Positions 37,846 through 49,639 of a stretch of 64,000 nt of DNA are shown one piece after another. The stretch comes from Lonicera japonica. Its lineage: Eukaryota; Streptophyta; Magnoliopsida; Dipsacales; Caprifoliaceae. Made by a program: the position numbers and the translations under genes. Under the pieces are notes generated by a model that did not search any database, was not told where the DNA came from, and saw only the letters and a list, made by a program, of their open reading frames with translations. Numbering within the stretch: the stretch's first letter is position 1; each line of letters starts with the position of its first letter. The stretch lies in assembly GCA_021464415.1 (NCBI GenBank), contig CM038469.1, positions 4,380,501 through 4,444,500 of the forward strand. Direction: 5' to 3'.

Positions 37846-38639
37846 AATGAGAAATTGTCACCCCAAGTGAACTACTTGAAATAGAAAAATGGAATGAAAA
37901 TAGGTAAGTCCCATGTGGCAACTTTGTGGAAAAAATGATGGGTTTATGAGATCACATCTTATGAACTTGATAATCATTTACGACAAATGAAGCTCTCTAT
38001 ATATTTTTGCCATTTACACTCTAGGTACCCTCAAGTATAAGTTTCTGCACATGTCCCTATATATATATATATATATATTGTCAAAAAATACCCCATATAT
38101 AGTAAAAAAATTCCAAAACCAAGTTGGGGCGCTCGCCCCCACTTGCTCCTACGTGGCTTCACCTATGCTCTTCCTTAATAGATAGAAATTTGTTAGTTTT
38201 TCATTTATACAACTTTGTAATATAGACTCTCTTAAATATACAAAAAAAAAATCTGATTTAAATGTTAATGGCTCTATCTATTTAAATATGTAGCTTTCAT
38301 TTTGGATTTGGGGATGTAAGCATATGAAATTTAATCCATACTAATCTAGGAGTGAGTAATGTTGAAGTCTATATTTTTTTTTTTGTTAGTACAATAATTA
38401 TGTCCAAAATAATTCTTCCTTAACTTTCATTTTTTATTAATCTCAGCGTGCTGTCCCCAGCACAAACAATACCTACTTTAAAATGTTAGATTATTTGACG
38501 ACTCAAATATTTATATCTATAATATACAATATTAATTATTAAAAAAAATGTTACAGACTTTACATGCAAATTAATAATTTAATATTACCTTCTCTCCGAT
38601 TGCTATGAACATTAAAATGTTAGGAGACCCTTAATTAAT
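37846..38639. other. Truncation joint and hAT-like terminus; no gene
   Basis: After the truncated gag the sequence is unrelated. Near 38115-38160 a block read on the minus strand (GCCACGTAGGAGCAAGTGGG and on) resembles the subterminal part of the hAT-like element at 19850, so a hAT end may lie here. An (AT)n run is at about 38058-38079. Confidence 0.35.
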
Positions 38640-38985
38640 GGGTGTCGTTATTTACACCCATTAAATCTGTCATAAACATTCCCCAAAGGTAAATTTATAA
38701 TCACCAACACTCCTTAAGACTCACCTAATGAGAGGTAAATGCAGCCGCTTAATATCAGGTAATGAATTACTAGAGTGTTTTTCAAATAAGGCTCGCCTAA
38801 TGAGAGATGAGTGCACTCACATTAACTTGCCTTACACGAGGAGAGTGTGTTGCTAAGCACTCATCTAATATCAGGCAATGGAGCGGACTGTTTGTGACAA
38901 ATAAAGTGATGTTAAAATGTATTTTTAGTTAAATTTTATAGTGAGCTATTTGTGATAGATTTAAGGGGTGTAAATAACACTACCC
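38640..38985. mobile_element. hAT-type MITE (346 bp) with 8-bp duplication
   Basis: The ends GGGTGTCGTTATTTACACCC and (inverted) GGGTAGTGTTATTTACACCC are similar and extend further into TTAAATCTRTCA. A perfect 8-bp duplication TAATTAAT flanks it (38632-38639, 38986-38993). Inside, a segment with CTAATGAGAG and CTAATATCAGG is partly duplicated. No coding capacity. Confidence 0.85.
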
Positions 38986-39345
38986 TAATTAATAGGTAGT
39001 TTTTGTTGCCAATTGATCTATTCATGCATCACTTGCTTTAAAAAGAAAGAGATTACAAAAGTCCAGCTCTATTTAATGTTTGTTCTCTTTTAATTCCTTT
39101 TTTACTACGAACTTATTAATTCTTACATTACTCAATTATGTACCTTCTTGTTTGTGTAAAAAAAAATTATTTACTTTTCTCTTAATGCATAATTAATGGA
39201 TCTATATTAATGAGTTGATGCTTGCAGCATTTTTCTTTTATATGTACGATGACAAATATCACAATAAGTAAACAATATTTAATTAACCGTATCAAAATAT
39301 ATATATATATATATATATATAATTAACTGTAACAATATATATATA
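38986..39345. other. No gene seen
   Basis: AT-rich spacer with an (AT)n run near 39298-39321. Confidence 0.5.
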
Positions 39346-41501
39346 CTAGGGATAACCCGTGCCAATGGCACTTACGGCATAACTCGTGGAGCTATTAAGT
39401 ATCCAAACATAAATTCTAATGGACATTGTAAACCAACAATTACATAAGAAATCTTTCACATGTCCATTGCCAACTTTGTCTTGTTTTCCTCTCTATAAAG
39501 CTCAAATTCAGTAATTGACTATGTCCCACAAATTAAATGAGACTCTTAATTTGAGACATCCAAAAAAAGGGTGGGACATTCGATTTTAAAACAAAGGAAC
39601 ATTCATCCATTTGTTTACTTGATAGGAGCACTCTAATAAACCATTAGCAAAAATCAAACAATGCACCTTTATTTTTCCATCTCCCTCAATTTTTGCATCA
39701 TTTTAACTGCATTAGATAGCCGGCCTTCAGTAAAATTAAGTAATAGTATTATCAAACTAACAACCAAAGTAACCCAACTTTTTTCTCAAACAAAATTTGT
39801 ACCAGAATTACTTAAAAATAGTAAAACTGATACCAATTACTTAAAAAAATTACGTTTTTTTACAGTTTACTAAATATTCATGCTTTCAGTTATGCTACTC
39901 ATTACAATTAAGCATAAACTTTTGATACTGTTACATCTCAACCTTGATGGATACGTATTCTGATACAAATATTTAAAAACATGCATGAAAATGTATGTGA
40001 ATAAGGAAAGTCTAAATCTAAAAATCAAAATAAAAATCCACTTAAGACAAAGAACAAATCAGATCAATCTGTGTATTTTGCCTCAAATGCTTTGAAATTT
40101 GGCAAACTGGAGAAAAATCTCAGCTATATACAACAGTAAAACATATTATTAATCATTAATGCATTACAAATCAGCGTTAATATTTAGTTAGTACTCCTAA
40201 GATACAAGCAAAACTTATATCACAACTTCACAAAATTTCAGATCAAATCAATTTATGTATTTACCTAAACTTAATAACATATATATACAATTTTACTGAA
40301 TATCTTAATCAATATCAAAATCCCAGATCAAATCAATTTGTGCGTTTACCTAAACTGAATAACATATATATGCAATTTTACTGAGGATGTTAATCAATAT
40401 TAAAGGCAATGGTTAAAAAAATCAGATTTAGCACAGTAGTGAGATACTCGAGAATAATGGAGAGGAAAAAAAATTCAATATTAACAAATCAAGAAAAAAA
40501 TAAAATAACAACTTTACACAATTCTGAAATTATTGCACTTAAATCAATCAGTGTTAAAATTTAGGACTTCAAGCCTTGGTACTAAGATTCAAACAATGTG
40601 TGCTAAACTTTAGGGATTTAGGCCTTAAAATTCTTAAAACTCCATCAATACACAACTAAAAACCCATGAAAAAACTCGAATACCCCAAATTTGAAAAAAT
40701 AAAAAAAGCCCTAAATCAAAGATAAAGAGTAGAGAGAGGAATAGTACACAAAGCGGGAGAGAGGAGATGACAAAATACCCGGCAGCGGAGGTGGGAAAAG
40801 GTTTTTAGCGGTTGTCAATGGGTGTCCTGCACGCAGATGAGTGATATTACAAATTGAAAGTAATTCCACAGTTTCATAAAACAAATTTGACTATGAAGTA
40901 AACTGAAACTTTTTTGAGCTGACGATGTTCTACTTCTTTTTAAAAAGTTTGAGCTTCAATCTAAGCTTAAAATCCCTAATTGTGAAAAAATAGATTCTAA
41001 AAACCCAAACTTCATATTTAAAGGATACACAGAAAAGCCCTAAACCAAATTAGAAAAAAGAATAAATGGAGGAAAGATGGGGTTCGACATACTGGAGAGA
41101 GACGGGGTCCGACGAAGGAGTGTGTGCTGGTCGATCAATCAATGGAGGAGTGTGTGCGCGCATGCGACGATGGCGTAATGAAAGCGAAAGCAGCGTAATG
41201 TGAGGGAAAGATATATAAAGAGAGAATGATGAGAGATAGAGATAGGGGGATAAATACCTAGGTCGAGGTCCGGCAGCGACGATAAAGGCTCCGATGCTTT
41301 GTCGCCAGGAGAGGAAGAGCATGTGTTTGTGAGAGTGCAAGTGGTGTTTGTTTAGTAAAGGAGGAAAGAGAAGTGGGAGATATTTTTTATCTCCTTTCAT
41401 CCTAGCCTTCCATTTATCTTTTGATCAATTAATAGCCACTCATTTTTTTATAAGACACGTACATTTTTTGATTCAAAATCCTTCCTCCCTTATTATACAG
41501 A
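39346..41501 (-). mobile_element. Non-autonomous Helitron candidate (2156 bp)
   Basis: On the minus strand it begins TCTGTATAATAAGGGAGGAA after an A and ends with the hairpin GTGCCATTGGCAC (39359-39371), then GGGTTATCCCTAG, then a T. TC start, 3' hairpin about 10 bp before CTAG, and insertion between A and T without duplication are the Helitron signature. It has no Rep/helicase frame. An 85-bp tandem duplication lies at 40241-40410. A GC-richer stretch at about 41040-41330 may be captured gene sequence. Confidence 0.65.
40241..40410. repeat. 85-bp tandem duplication inside the Helitron
   Basis: Two units (40241-40325, 40326-40410) starting GATCAAATCAATTT, with a few base differences. Confidence 0.8.
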
Positions 41502-42835
41502 TATATTTGAAATATCTTTTAAACAGTGTCTCGTGGGCTTCCGTTTAAATGTATTTATGCGAGAGTAGCCCATATTTTCCAGTTTAAGTGAGCCTGTCAA
41601 AGCAATTAATGAACTTCTAATGCGCCATCCCATTATCATGACCTAATAACAACACTGAGTAATTAAAATAATGTTGACAACACCAGGTCCAAAAGCTAAA
41701 AATTATTAAAAATAATCAAAATTAGCTACAATTTTGTGAAATTATTGAAATAGTGGCGTAAAATAATCGGGTTTCACTCGGACCCTCCTAAATACAATAT
41801 TATTTTCTTTTAAATACCCTTATACCTATTAGAAATTTTAGCATTTTAGCGGGGCACAATCAAAACATGCTTGAATTACTTTTGTTTAGCGTGGTGCATT
41901 GTGTGTACGGCAATGTAGCTCCTCCAAAATACTGGAAACCTTATTTGCAATATAAAAATTCCTTACTTCTCTTATTTATTTCTTTGATTCTTGGATTACA
42001 TTAGGTCATATTTTTAGGACTACAAGAATACTATAGATTCCTAGATACTTCTATGTATTAAAATGTTCTATGAATTTTAAATTATTTCAGCTCTATTTGA
42101 AGTAATTTCCATCTAAAAAAGTCCATCTCTAGACGGACCTCTTAAGACGTGCTTTATAAAACAGGCTTTTAATAATGTTTAAAAGTGTTTGGAAACATAA
42201 ATTTCGAAAGCACTTCTTTATGTTATGCATGTTTGGTTGTAAGTTTTAAAATATAAATTTTCTTGTATATAACAATGTTACCATAATTATTAGGATAGAG
42301 TTTGTATTTTAGTCAAATTGACAAGGAATTTATGGGAAAAACATATTTGGCACTTAAAAAAGTGTAAACTTCCCGAGATGGGTTTTTCAAAAGTGGGTCA
42401 ATTTGCTTCTCAAGATGGACTTCCTTTTGGCTAAAAACTTCTCCACAAGTTTATTTTACCTTTTTACCAAACTAAACTCGATAGCAAAGATGGGCTTTTT
42501 CTTTTGAGAAGTCCATCTTGGAGGGCTCCCAAACACTACCGAGTAAAGCATAAGATATTTTCTCGAAGCATTTCAGATATCTTATTATTACAAGAAAATT
42601 TGCTAAAGTTTTTAGTGATACAATATTTGGCAAAGAAGCTTTTTTATTTTTCTTCTTCCTTACATTTAACAATACCGACATGTGCGTGTACAAGATAATA
42701 TTCTAGATTCCTAGATATTCAAGTGTGCTCTAGATTTTTCTAATTCAAAATACCAAAAACCCCTTTTTAATTGTGCATAACTTTTTTTAACAATACCATA
42801 TAATTATAAAGGATCAACAATACCATCTATATTAA
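41502..42835. other. No gene seen
   Basis: AT-rich sequence. 42120-42540 has related words in both orientations (AAGTCCATCT, AGATGGACTT), suggestive of an old inverted-repeat element, but no clean ends were found. Confidence 0.4.
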
Positions 42836-42957
42836 CCCCAAGGGGTTGGCCTAGTAATAAGGGCGAGGTTGGGATGCGTGGTGAGCCAGACATCCCAGGT
42901 TTAATTCCAACGATCAAAATCCTTGGGGCCAGCCCTATATATATATATATATATATC
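42836..42957 (+). mobile_element. tRNA-derived SINE
   Basis: TTGGCCTAGTAATAAGG (42845-42860) fits a polymerase III A box and GGTTTAATTCC (42899-42909) a B box, about 40 bp apart, as in plant tRNA-derived SINEs. The tail runs into TTGGGGCCAGCCC and (TA)n, and this tail segment is duplicated just downstream (42957-42980). Not a functional tRNA: no cloverleaf can be made. Confidence 0.65.
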
Positions 42958-45182
42958 TTTGGGGCCAACCCTATATATATACATGAGTTCGTTTCTAGTA
43001 CGGATCGAGCCTTTTTATGACTTTTTAAAAATGCTCAATCCGCACTTGAAAATTTTTGTATATCTATCAGCCCTAATGAAATCTTCTCATCTTTACTTAC
43101 AAAGTTGGGAAGAAAAAAAAATACCATGTATATTAAAAGGAACAAAAAATTTACATTTTCTTCCAATAATTTTCCACCCAATCAATGGTCCATAATATAT
43201 CTTAACACTTTTAGAGGTTTATCTAAAATCGGAATTTGATAAAATTTATAAATTTAAAACTTCTTCATTGAGATTTGCAAACTGAGATCCATTGTAATTA
43301 CAATATTTTGTTTTAAAAAATTAAGAAAAATTATTAAATTTTATATAATTAAATTACATAATTTCATTAGATACTTTGAACTGCCAAGCTAATGGTGCTC
43401 ACTTTCTTCTTGTAAGTATTCTATGTGCCAGAAAGGATCGTGATATAAAAAAAGATATTGAGAATTAAAATATTAACATCAAATGCAAAAAACCAAATAT
43501 CCAATTTTTGTACAACTACTCGAAATATATATGGGTAAAACTATATTTTTTTTATAAAAATGCATATATAAAAAATCATATTACAAAATAACCAAATATT
43601 AGTAATTTTATATATACTTGGTTTAATTAACCCTATCATGAATTAACGCATAACAAAATCTAAATGTGATTTAATCTATTATTAGTACAACAAAAAAATT
43701 ATTTAATTTCAAAACTAAATTATTTAATCTAAAATTGTCAAAAAAAAAATCAATATACCATCCTGCATAATAGGCAATACCTATTATAATTACAAATTAA
43801 GGATGAACTGAGTTCAGTTTTTTTCAATGTAAAACTAGCTTGGGTTGAATGTGGTTTGTTTTTAAATGAATTTGGCCAATTCACCCCAAACCTAACCTTT
43901 TCCCATCCTTAACCACTATAAATTTACTAGAGTTGCTAAAATGTTGCATACAGTTAAGGTGAAAAATGAAGATAAATCCAAATGAGCAAACAACCATACA
44001 CAGGAATAAGATAAGACAGCAAATTTGATGGATTGCATCAGAGAAAGTTCCAAGAACTTGAATATTTTTGCGTGTGTTTGTGTAGTTCTATACTGCCTTT
44101 TGTCAGACCCTCAGAAGAATTCTCATTTGGATTTTTCCCCCTCCATGAATAGTTTTAACTTGCAGATTAATAGAAATGTGTTACTTCATCTATTATGCTG
44201 GCCAAACATAATGTAATTATCTCATTTTGTACCCAAAATTTGAAAAATGAAAACTGCATGTGGACCATAAACGCAATAAACTCGAAATGACCCTATACTA
44301 TATCATCTCCTTGTAATTAGCCAAGGCTGGCTTAATTTCTACTAATTTTAGAATTTCAATACAATATAATTTGAATTTTTGAGGAATAAAATACAAACGA
44401 TTCGATCTACACCTAGCTAGTAAAATTGATCGAAGATGTTATCCAACAAATATAAAGGCTTTTTATTTGAGACCACTAGCTATATATGAGCCATTTCTAT
44501 AACACAAGCTGAGTTGTAGCTCTCGCTTGCATAATATAACTATCCACTTTGCACAAGAGAGTGATAGTTCCCAGTAGATCTCTTTAAAAGAGTGGTTCGT
44601 GATAATCACGCGCATTGCATCTTTTATAAGGGTATCATGTTTTGGACGAGTGAGAAAAAATTAAAAACTTTAAGGATGTTTCAACCGAAATTAAAAACTT
44701 TAAAGATACTTCAACCAAAATTAGAAATTTTAAGGATGTTTTAACCGAAAATTGAACTTCAAGGACAAGTGAGGAATTTGAATTTGAGTCAAACTGTAAG
44801 GGTCATTTTTGCTAATTATCCTAATTTTCACAAGACAATATTTTAGTGTATACTTTTTGTTATCTCTATTAATTTTTAAGCATTCATTGTTTAACAAAAC
44901 TACTCACGAGCTGCACATGTATGGTCTGGTGTTTGTAATTGTCGCTCTCATTTATGCTTTTTTACAATAAAGTAAAGAAAACATTGTTTAGTTGTGGTAA
45001 AGGCAGATTGATGATGAGAGATCTGAATGCACATAACAATCAACTTGATGCGGATAAGTTGTTGCCTGTGGTTTTTGCATGACTGTAGTAGATATTGACA
45101 ATATACGTGCATTACAGGAAATTATCCTACATTACTCTAGTATATATGATAAAGTGCGTGCCCTAGCTATATATGTAATATA
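42958..45182. other. No gene seen; 30-bp repeats at 44658-44770
   Basis: AT-rich intergenic sequence up to the copia element. Three imperfect units of 30 bp with core TTAAAAACTTTAAGGATG start at about 44661, 44691 and 44721, with a weaker fourth. Short frames exist without similarity to known proteins. Confidence 0.5.
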
Positions 45183-45416
45183 TGTAGAAAACTAAAGAGA
45201 GAATAAATTGTTCTTGATAATATTCATATATGTATTTGTTTACAATGGAAATGTCCTGAATATATACAAGAGAAGGAGGAGACATGACAGCCTAAGTCAT
45301 GAGGGAGACAAGAAGAATAAAGGAAAGGAATGGAATAAAGGGAAAGGAGAAGCTTTACAACAATGGTGCATGCTATACAACTCATTTCTAATATACAACT
45401 AATTTCTAATCTAACA
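45183..45416 (-). repeat. 3' LTR of the young copia element
   Basis: 234 bp, TG...CA, matching the copy at 50502-50735. The element reads on the minus strand, so this copy is the 3' LTR. It is followed inward by the polypurine tract at 45417-45425. Confidence 0.97.
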
Positions 45417-45425
45417 CCCCCCCTC
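45417..45425 (-). other. Polypurine tract of the copia element
   Basis: The minus strand reads GAGGGGGGG immediately before the 3' LTR. It primes plus-strand DNA synthesis in LTR elements. Confidence 0.85.
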
Positions 45426-45570
45426 AAACTCAAGGTGGTAAATGTGAGGTCAGCTTGAGTTTGAAAAGCAAATTCTGAAAGCGACCTGTCGGATGAACTT
45501 TAGTGAATATGTCCGCTGGTTGATCAATGGATGAGATGGGGATGAGACGAATAGTGTTGCTGGATATATG

Positions 45571-48500
45571 CTAGCGAATGAAGTGACAGTCAATCTCAAT
45601 ATGCTTTGTTCGTTCATGGAACACATCATTGTGAGCAATCTGAATAGCACTTTGATTATCACATTTAAGCACCGTCGGGAGATGTTGAGGAACTCCCATG
45701 TCCGAGAGGAGCCAACAGAGCCAAACAATTTCTTGAGCGGTGTCAGCCAGAGCACGATATTCTGCCTCTGTACTAGAGCGAGAAACTAGTGTTTGTTTCT
45801 TACTACGCCAAGATATAAGCGAGTCTCCTAAGAATATGCAATAACCGGTAGTTGATCGTCTGTCAGTTGGATCACCAGCCCAATCAGAATCTGAATACGC
45901 ACGTAGTTCAAAGGAGGATGTAGATGAGAACTGCAAGCCATGAAACATTGTTCCTTTAATATACCTGAGAATTCGAAGAACGGCAGTATAATGAGTGGAT
46001 CGTGGAGCAGCCATAAATTGACTGACGATGTGGACGGCATGGGCAATGTCCGGACGAGTGACAGTGAGGTAGACCAGGCTGCCAACAAGTTGTCGATACA
46101 AAGTTGCATCACTAAGAGGAGTACCATCAAGAGGAGTAAGTTTGGTACTTGTTTCCAACGGAGTAGACGCAGTTTTGCAGTCGGTGATACCCGCACGACT
46201 GAGAAGATCAGAAGCATATTTGGCTTGGGAGAGATAGTAACCAGCAGAATCAGATAACACTTCAAGCCCTAAGAAATAGTTTAGACGACCGAGATCTTTC
46301 ATCTCAAAATGACGACTGAGAGATTGTTTGAGTTCAGAGATACCACTAGTATCATCCCCGGTAATAATCATGTCATCTACATACAGAACCAGAAGTGTAA
46401 TACCTGTAGTCCTCTTTCTGATGAAGAGCCCATAGTCATAAGCACTAGAGGTAAAACCCATTGTTTGAATAGTAGAACTAAACTTTTCAAACCAGGCACG
46501 AGGGGCTTGTTTTAGACCATACAAGGCACGTCGGAGTTTGCACACTTGAGTGGAGGAGTGATGAAAACCTGGAGGAGGTTTCATATAAACTTCTTCTGAA
46601 AGATCACCATTTAGGAATGCATTCTTTACATCCATCTGAAAAAGTTTCCATTTGCGAATAGCGGCAACAGCGATAAGGCTTCGGACAGAAGTTAGACGAG
46701 CTACTGGTGCAAAAGTTTCCTCATAGTCAATGCCATATTCTTGATTAAAACCCTTTGCAACAAGTCGGGCTTTGTATCGATCGATGGATCCATCTGATTT
46801 GGTCTTGATTTTGTACACCCATTTACATCCAACTGCTGTCTTTCCTGGTGGAAGGTTGACTAATTCCCAAGTCTGGGCTTTTTCTAATGCCTGCAATTCC
46901 TCAGTCATTGCTTGCTGCCATAGTGGGTTAGAACTAGCCTCTTTATAAGAGGAAGGCTCATGGTGAGAGAAAATAGTGGAATAACAGTGATAGTCACGAA
47001 GATGATGAGGAAGTTGTCTTACCCGTGTGGACTGACGAGGAATGGATTGTATGGCCGGATCAGTGGACGAGTCAGTGTCATTAGGATAGTCCGTGGCAGG
47101 CCCAGGAGATATGTTGATGGATGAATTAGGGTCAGGGTTTGGTGAGGTAGAGTCAGCGGGAAGGGAAATCTCACTTGATGAGGTAGAGTCAGGAGGTTCT
47201 GGTTCAGATGTGGGCGTAACAGATGTGTGGAGAGGATGGAGATCATCAGTGGAGCTAGTAAAAAAAGGGATAATGGTAGGATTGGAGACGTGAAATTTGG
47301 AAATGGATGAGAACATTTTGTGTTCCCAAAATATGACATGGCGAGACACACGAAGTCGTTTTGAAACAGGATCCCAGCACCGATAGCCTTTATGTTCTAT
47401 CCCATACCCTAGGAAGCAACATAGTCGAGACCGAGGTTCTAGTTTTGAATGTTCATGAGGCTGGAGTAAGACAAAACAGGCACATCCAAAAACTTTGAGA
47501 GGATTATAGTCAGGAGTATTGCCATACAACCTCTCATAAGGTGATTGATTGTGGAAGGTAGGAATAGGATGGCGATTAATGGTATATACTGCAGTAAGAG
47601 CCGCTTCCCCCCAGAAGCGTTCAGGACATCCACTAGATATGAGAAGTGTGCGGACAGTGTCAAGAATATGACGGTGTTTACGTTCAGCACGGCCGTTTTG
47701 TTGGGATGTACCAGGACAAGAATACTGAGAAATGGTGCCTTGCTGACGTAAAAAATTTAAAAAGTTAGATTCTTTGTATTCCATAGCATTGTCAGCACGA
47801 AGAATTTTTATTGGTCGAGAAAACTGAGTTTGGATCATTTGAGCAAAATGGTAATATAGCTGTGGTAGTTCAGAGCGATTTTTCATGAGAAATATCCATG
47901 TAAAACGGGTGTAGTCATCTATAAAAACAACAAAATATTTTGATCCTCCCATAGTATCATGAGGAGAAGGTCCCCATACATCAGAATGAATAAGATCAAA
48001 AGCTGCGGAAGAAAGAGAAGTACTTTTATTGAAAGATAAAGCTGGTTGTTTTCCCAGTTGACATGACAAACATGAAATATTTTCCGACTTAACAGTTCCT
48101 AATCGACCAGTGGAAATAAGAGTTCTGAGCTTATCAATAGACATATGGCCTAACCGAGAGTGCCAAAGATCCATGGATGAAGTGGGAATGGTGGGAGCAG
48201 CAGCAAGAGTAGAGATGGGAACAGGTGGTGGTGTGCGAAGATGGATAAGCTCGAACATGCGACCAACTTTACGGCCTATCCCAATAACCTGTCCCGTCCG
48301 TGGATCCTGCACATGACAACCAGAAGAGGAGAATAAAACAGTAAGGCCAAGATCACAGAGTTGCCCAACAGATATGAGATTAATAGTCAATTTTGGTATG
48401 TGAAAAGTAGAGGGAAGAGATAACGTGGATGTTGATATATGGCCAATGTGGGTGACAGGTAAAGAAGAGCCATCAGCAGTTGTAATAGGAGATATGTGTG

Positions 48501-49545
48501 TGGTAGAATTTTTGGAGAGAAAAATTGTGGAATCAGAAGTCATGTGATTGCAGCAACCGGAGTCAAAATACCAAGAGGTACCTGGAGTTACAGACATTGC
48601 ATTAGCCGAACCAGATAAAACCTGTTTTAACATATCAGCAAGATCATTATTGGTGACGACTGGATTTGGATTGGATGGCTGTAAATTGGAGGCGGCAGCA
48701 GTAACAGACTTGGCATTAGATTTTCTGCCAGGATTCTTGTAGCAATCAGAACCCCAATGTTTTGGTCCACGCTTATGACAATACTTGCACACTCGTTTAG
48801 GACAATAGAGTAATACGTGGGTTGTTTCATGGCAATAGGTGCAGACATCGGATGATTTCGTGGATTTAGATTGTGTGACAGCAAGTACTTCGGATGAAAT
48901 TTGAGAATTTGTACCAAGTCGAGTTTCTTCAAAATGGAGTGCGGTAACAACATCATCAAGAGTTGGTAGTGGGTGGCGATGCAAGAGAGACGCTCGGACA
49001 GTCTCAAACTTGTTATGAAGTGCCATGAGAAGAGTCATCACTTGCTGTTGATCTCTGTAAGCAATGAATTTGGAGGCATCGGTGGGACATGACCAGACGG
49101 GTTCTGAAGAGGCCAATTGATCCCAAAGGATTTGCATTTCAGATAGAAATTCATCAATGGTTTGACCAGGTTGTTGACGTTTGGCATGGAGAGAAGTCAA
49201 CAGTTGATACTGGTGAGCAAGATCCTTGGTTGTGTATCTAATTTTCAAGAAGTCCCAAACTTCCTTTCCGGTTGAGAAGCGTCCAAATTGTTGACTGATG
49301 GTAGGAATTGAAGTATTGCGGCACCAAGTGATAATATCACCATTTTTGGCAATCCAGTCATCTTGTCTTGTAGCATATTTGTCATCCGATTCATCTTGCT
49401 GTTGGGTTGGTGTGGTAACCTCTCCAGTAATGAGACGCCATACTCGACGTGCTTGAAGGAAACTAGTCATGGCTTGAGACCAGTGAATATAGTTGGGCCC
49501 ATTGAGAATGATGGAAATTGGGCGAGAGATTTCAGTGCGTTCCAT
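45571..49545 (-). CDS. Copia Gag-Pol polyprotein, 1324 aa, cut short by TAG
   Basis: Domains in order: Gag (about 1-300) with two CCHC-like knuckles (Cys235-Cys248, Cys253-Cys268); aspartic protease with DSG at 328-330; integrase with His462/His467/Cys492/Cys495 and acidic residues Asp522, Asp585, Glu621; reverse transcriptase with YVDD at 1055-1058; RNase H with Asp1219 and Glu1260. The frame ends in TAG at 45571-45573, inside the RNase H tail that copia proteins normally carry further. The same frame stays open for 46 more codons after the TAG, to TGA at 45430-45432, and that stretch holds the usual ADIFTK motif. The break is therefore one nonsense change (or a sequencing error) in an otherwise open frame. 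Confidence 0.95.
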   Translation of the reverse strand: MERTEISRPISIILNGPNYIHWSQAMTSFLQARRVWRLITGEVTTPTQQQDESDDKYATRQDDWIAKNGDIITWCRNTSIPTISQQFGRFSTGKEVWDFLKIRYTTKDLAHQYQLLTSLHAKRQQPGQTIDEFLSEMQILWDQLASSEPVWSCPTDASKFIAYRDQQQVMTLLMALHNKFETVRASLLHRHPLPTLDDVVTALHFEETRLGTNSQISSEVLAVTQSKSTKSSDVCTYCHETTHVLLYCPKRVCKYCHKRGPKHWGSDCYKNPGRKSNAKSVTAAASNLQPSNPNPVVTNNDLADMLKQVLSGSANAMSVTPGTSWYFDSGCCNHMTSDSTIFLSKNSTTHISPITTADGSSLPVTHIGHISTSTLSLPSTFHIPKLTINLISVGQLCDLGLTVLFSSSGCHVQDPRTGQVIGIGRKVGRMFELIHLRTPPPVPISTLAAAPTIPTSSMDLWHSRLGHMSIDKLRTLISTGRLGTVKSENISCLSCQLGKQPALSFNKSTSLSSAAFDLIHSDVWGPSPHDTMGGSKYFVVFIDDYTRFTWIFLMKNRSELPQLYYHFAQMIQTQFSRPIKILRADNAMEYKESNFLNFLRQQGTISQYSCPGTSQQNGRAERKHRHILDTVRTLLISSGCPERFWGEAALTAVYTINRHPIPTFHNQSPYERLYGNTPDYNPLKVFGCACFVLLQPHEHSKLEPRSRLCCFLGYGIEHKGYRCWDPVSKRLRVSRHVIFWEHKMFSSISKFHVSNPTIIPFFTSSTDDLHPLHTSVTPTSEPEPPDSTSSSEISLPADSTSPNPDPNSSINISPGPATDYPNDTDSSTDPAIQSIPRQSTRVRQLPHHLRDYHCYSTIFSHHEPSSYKEASSNPLWQQAMTEELQALEKAQTWELVNLPPGKTAVGCKWVYKIKTKSDGSIDRYKARLVAKGFNQEYGIDYEETFAPVARLTSVRSLIAVAAIRKWKLFQMDVKNAFLNGDLSEEVYMKPPPGFHHSSTQVCKLRRALYGLKQAPRAWFEKFSSTIQTMGFTSSAYDYGLFIRKRTTGITLLVLYVDDMIITGDDTSGISELKQSLSRHFEMKDLGRLNYFLGLEVLSDSAGYYLSQAKYASDLLSRAGITDCKTASTPLETSTKLTPLDGTPLSDATLYRQLVGSLVYLTVTRPDIAHAVHIVSQFMAAPRSTHYTAVLRILRYIKGTMFHGLQFSSTSSFELRAYSDSDWAGDPTDRRSTTGYCIFLGDSLISWRSKKQTLVSRSSTEAEYRALADTAQEIVWLCWLLSDMGVPQHLPTVLKCDNQSAIQIAHNDVFHERTKHIEIDCHFIR

Positions 49546-49595
49546 TGGCTTGGGTAAGAGGTTGCTGGAGAATGTGAAAGAAAATGAGTAGGACT

Positions 49596-49631
<36 letters not shown>

Positions 49632-49639
49632 GAGATAAC

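Noticed and set aside
42836..42920. A tRNA gene
   Set aside because: A and B boxes exist but no acceptor or anticodon stems form; it fits a SINE better.
45940..49557. Plus-strand and other-frame open frames across the copia polyprotein
   Set aside because: They are shadows of the 1324-residue polyprotein on the minus strand.
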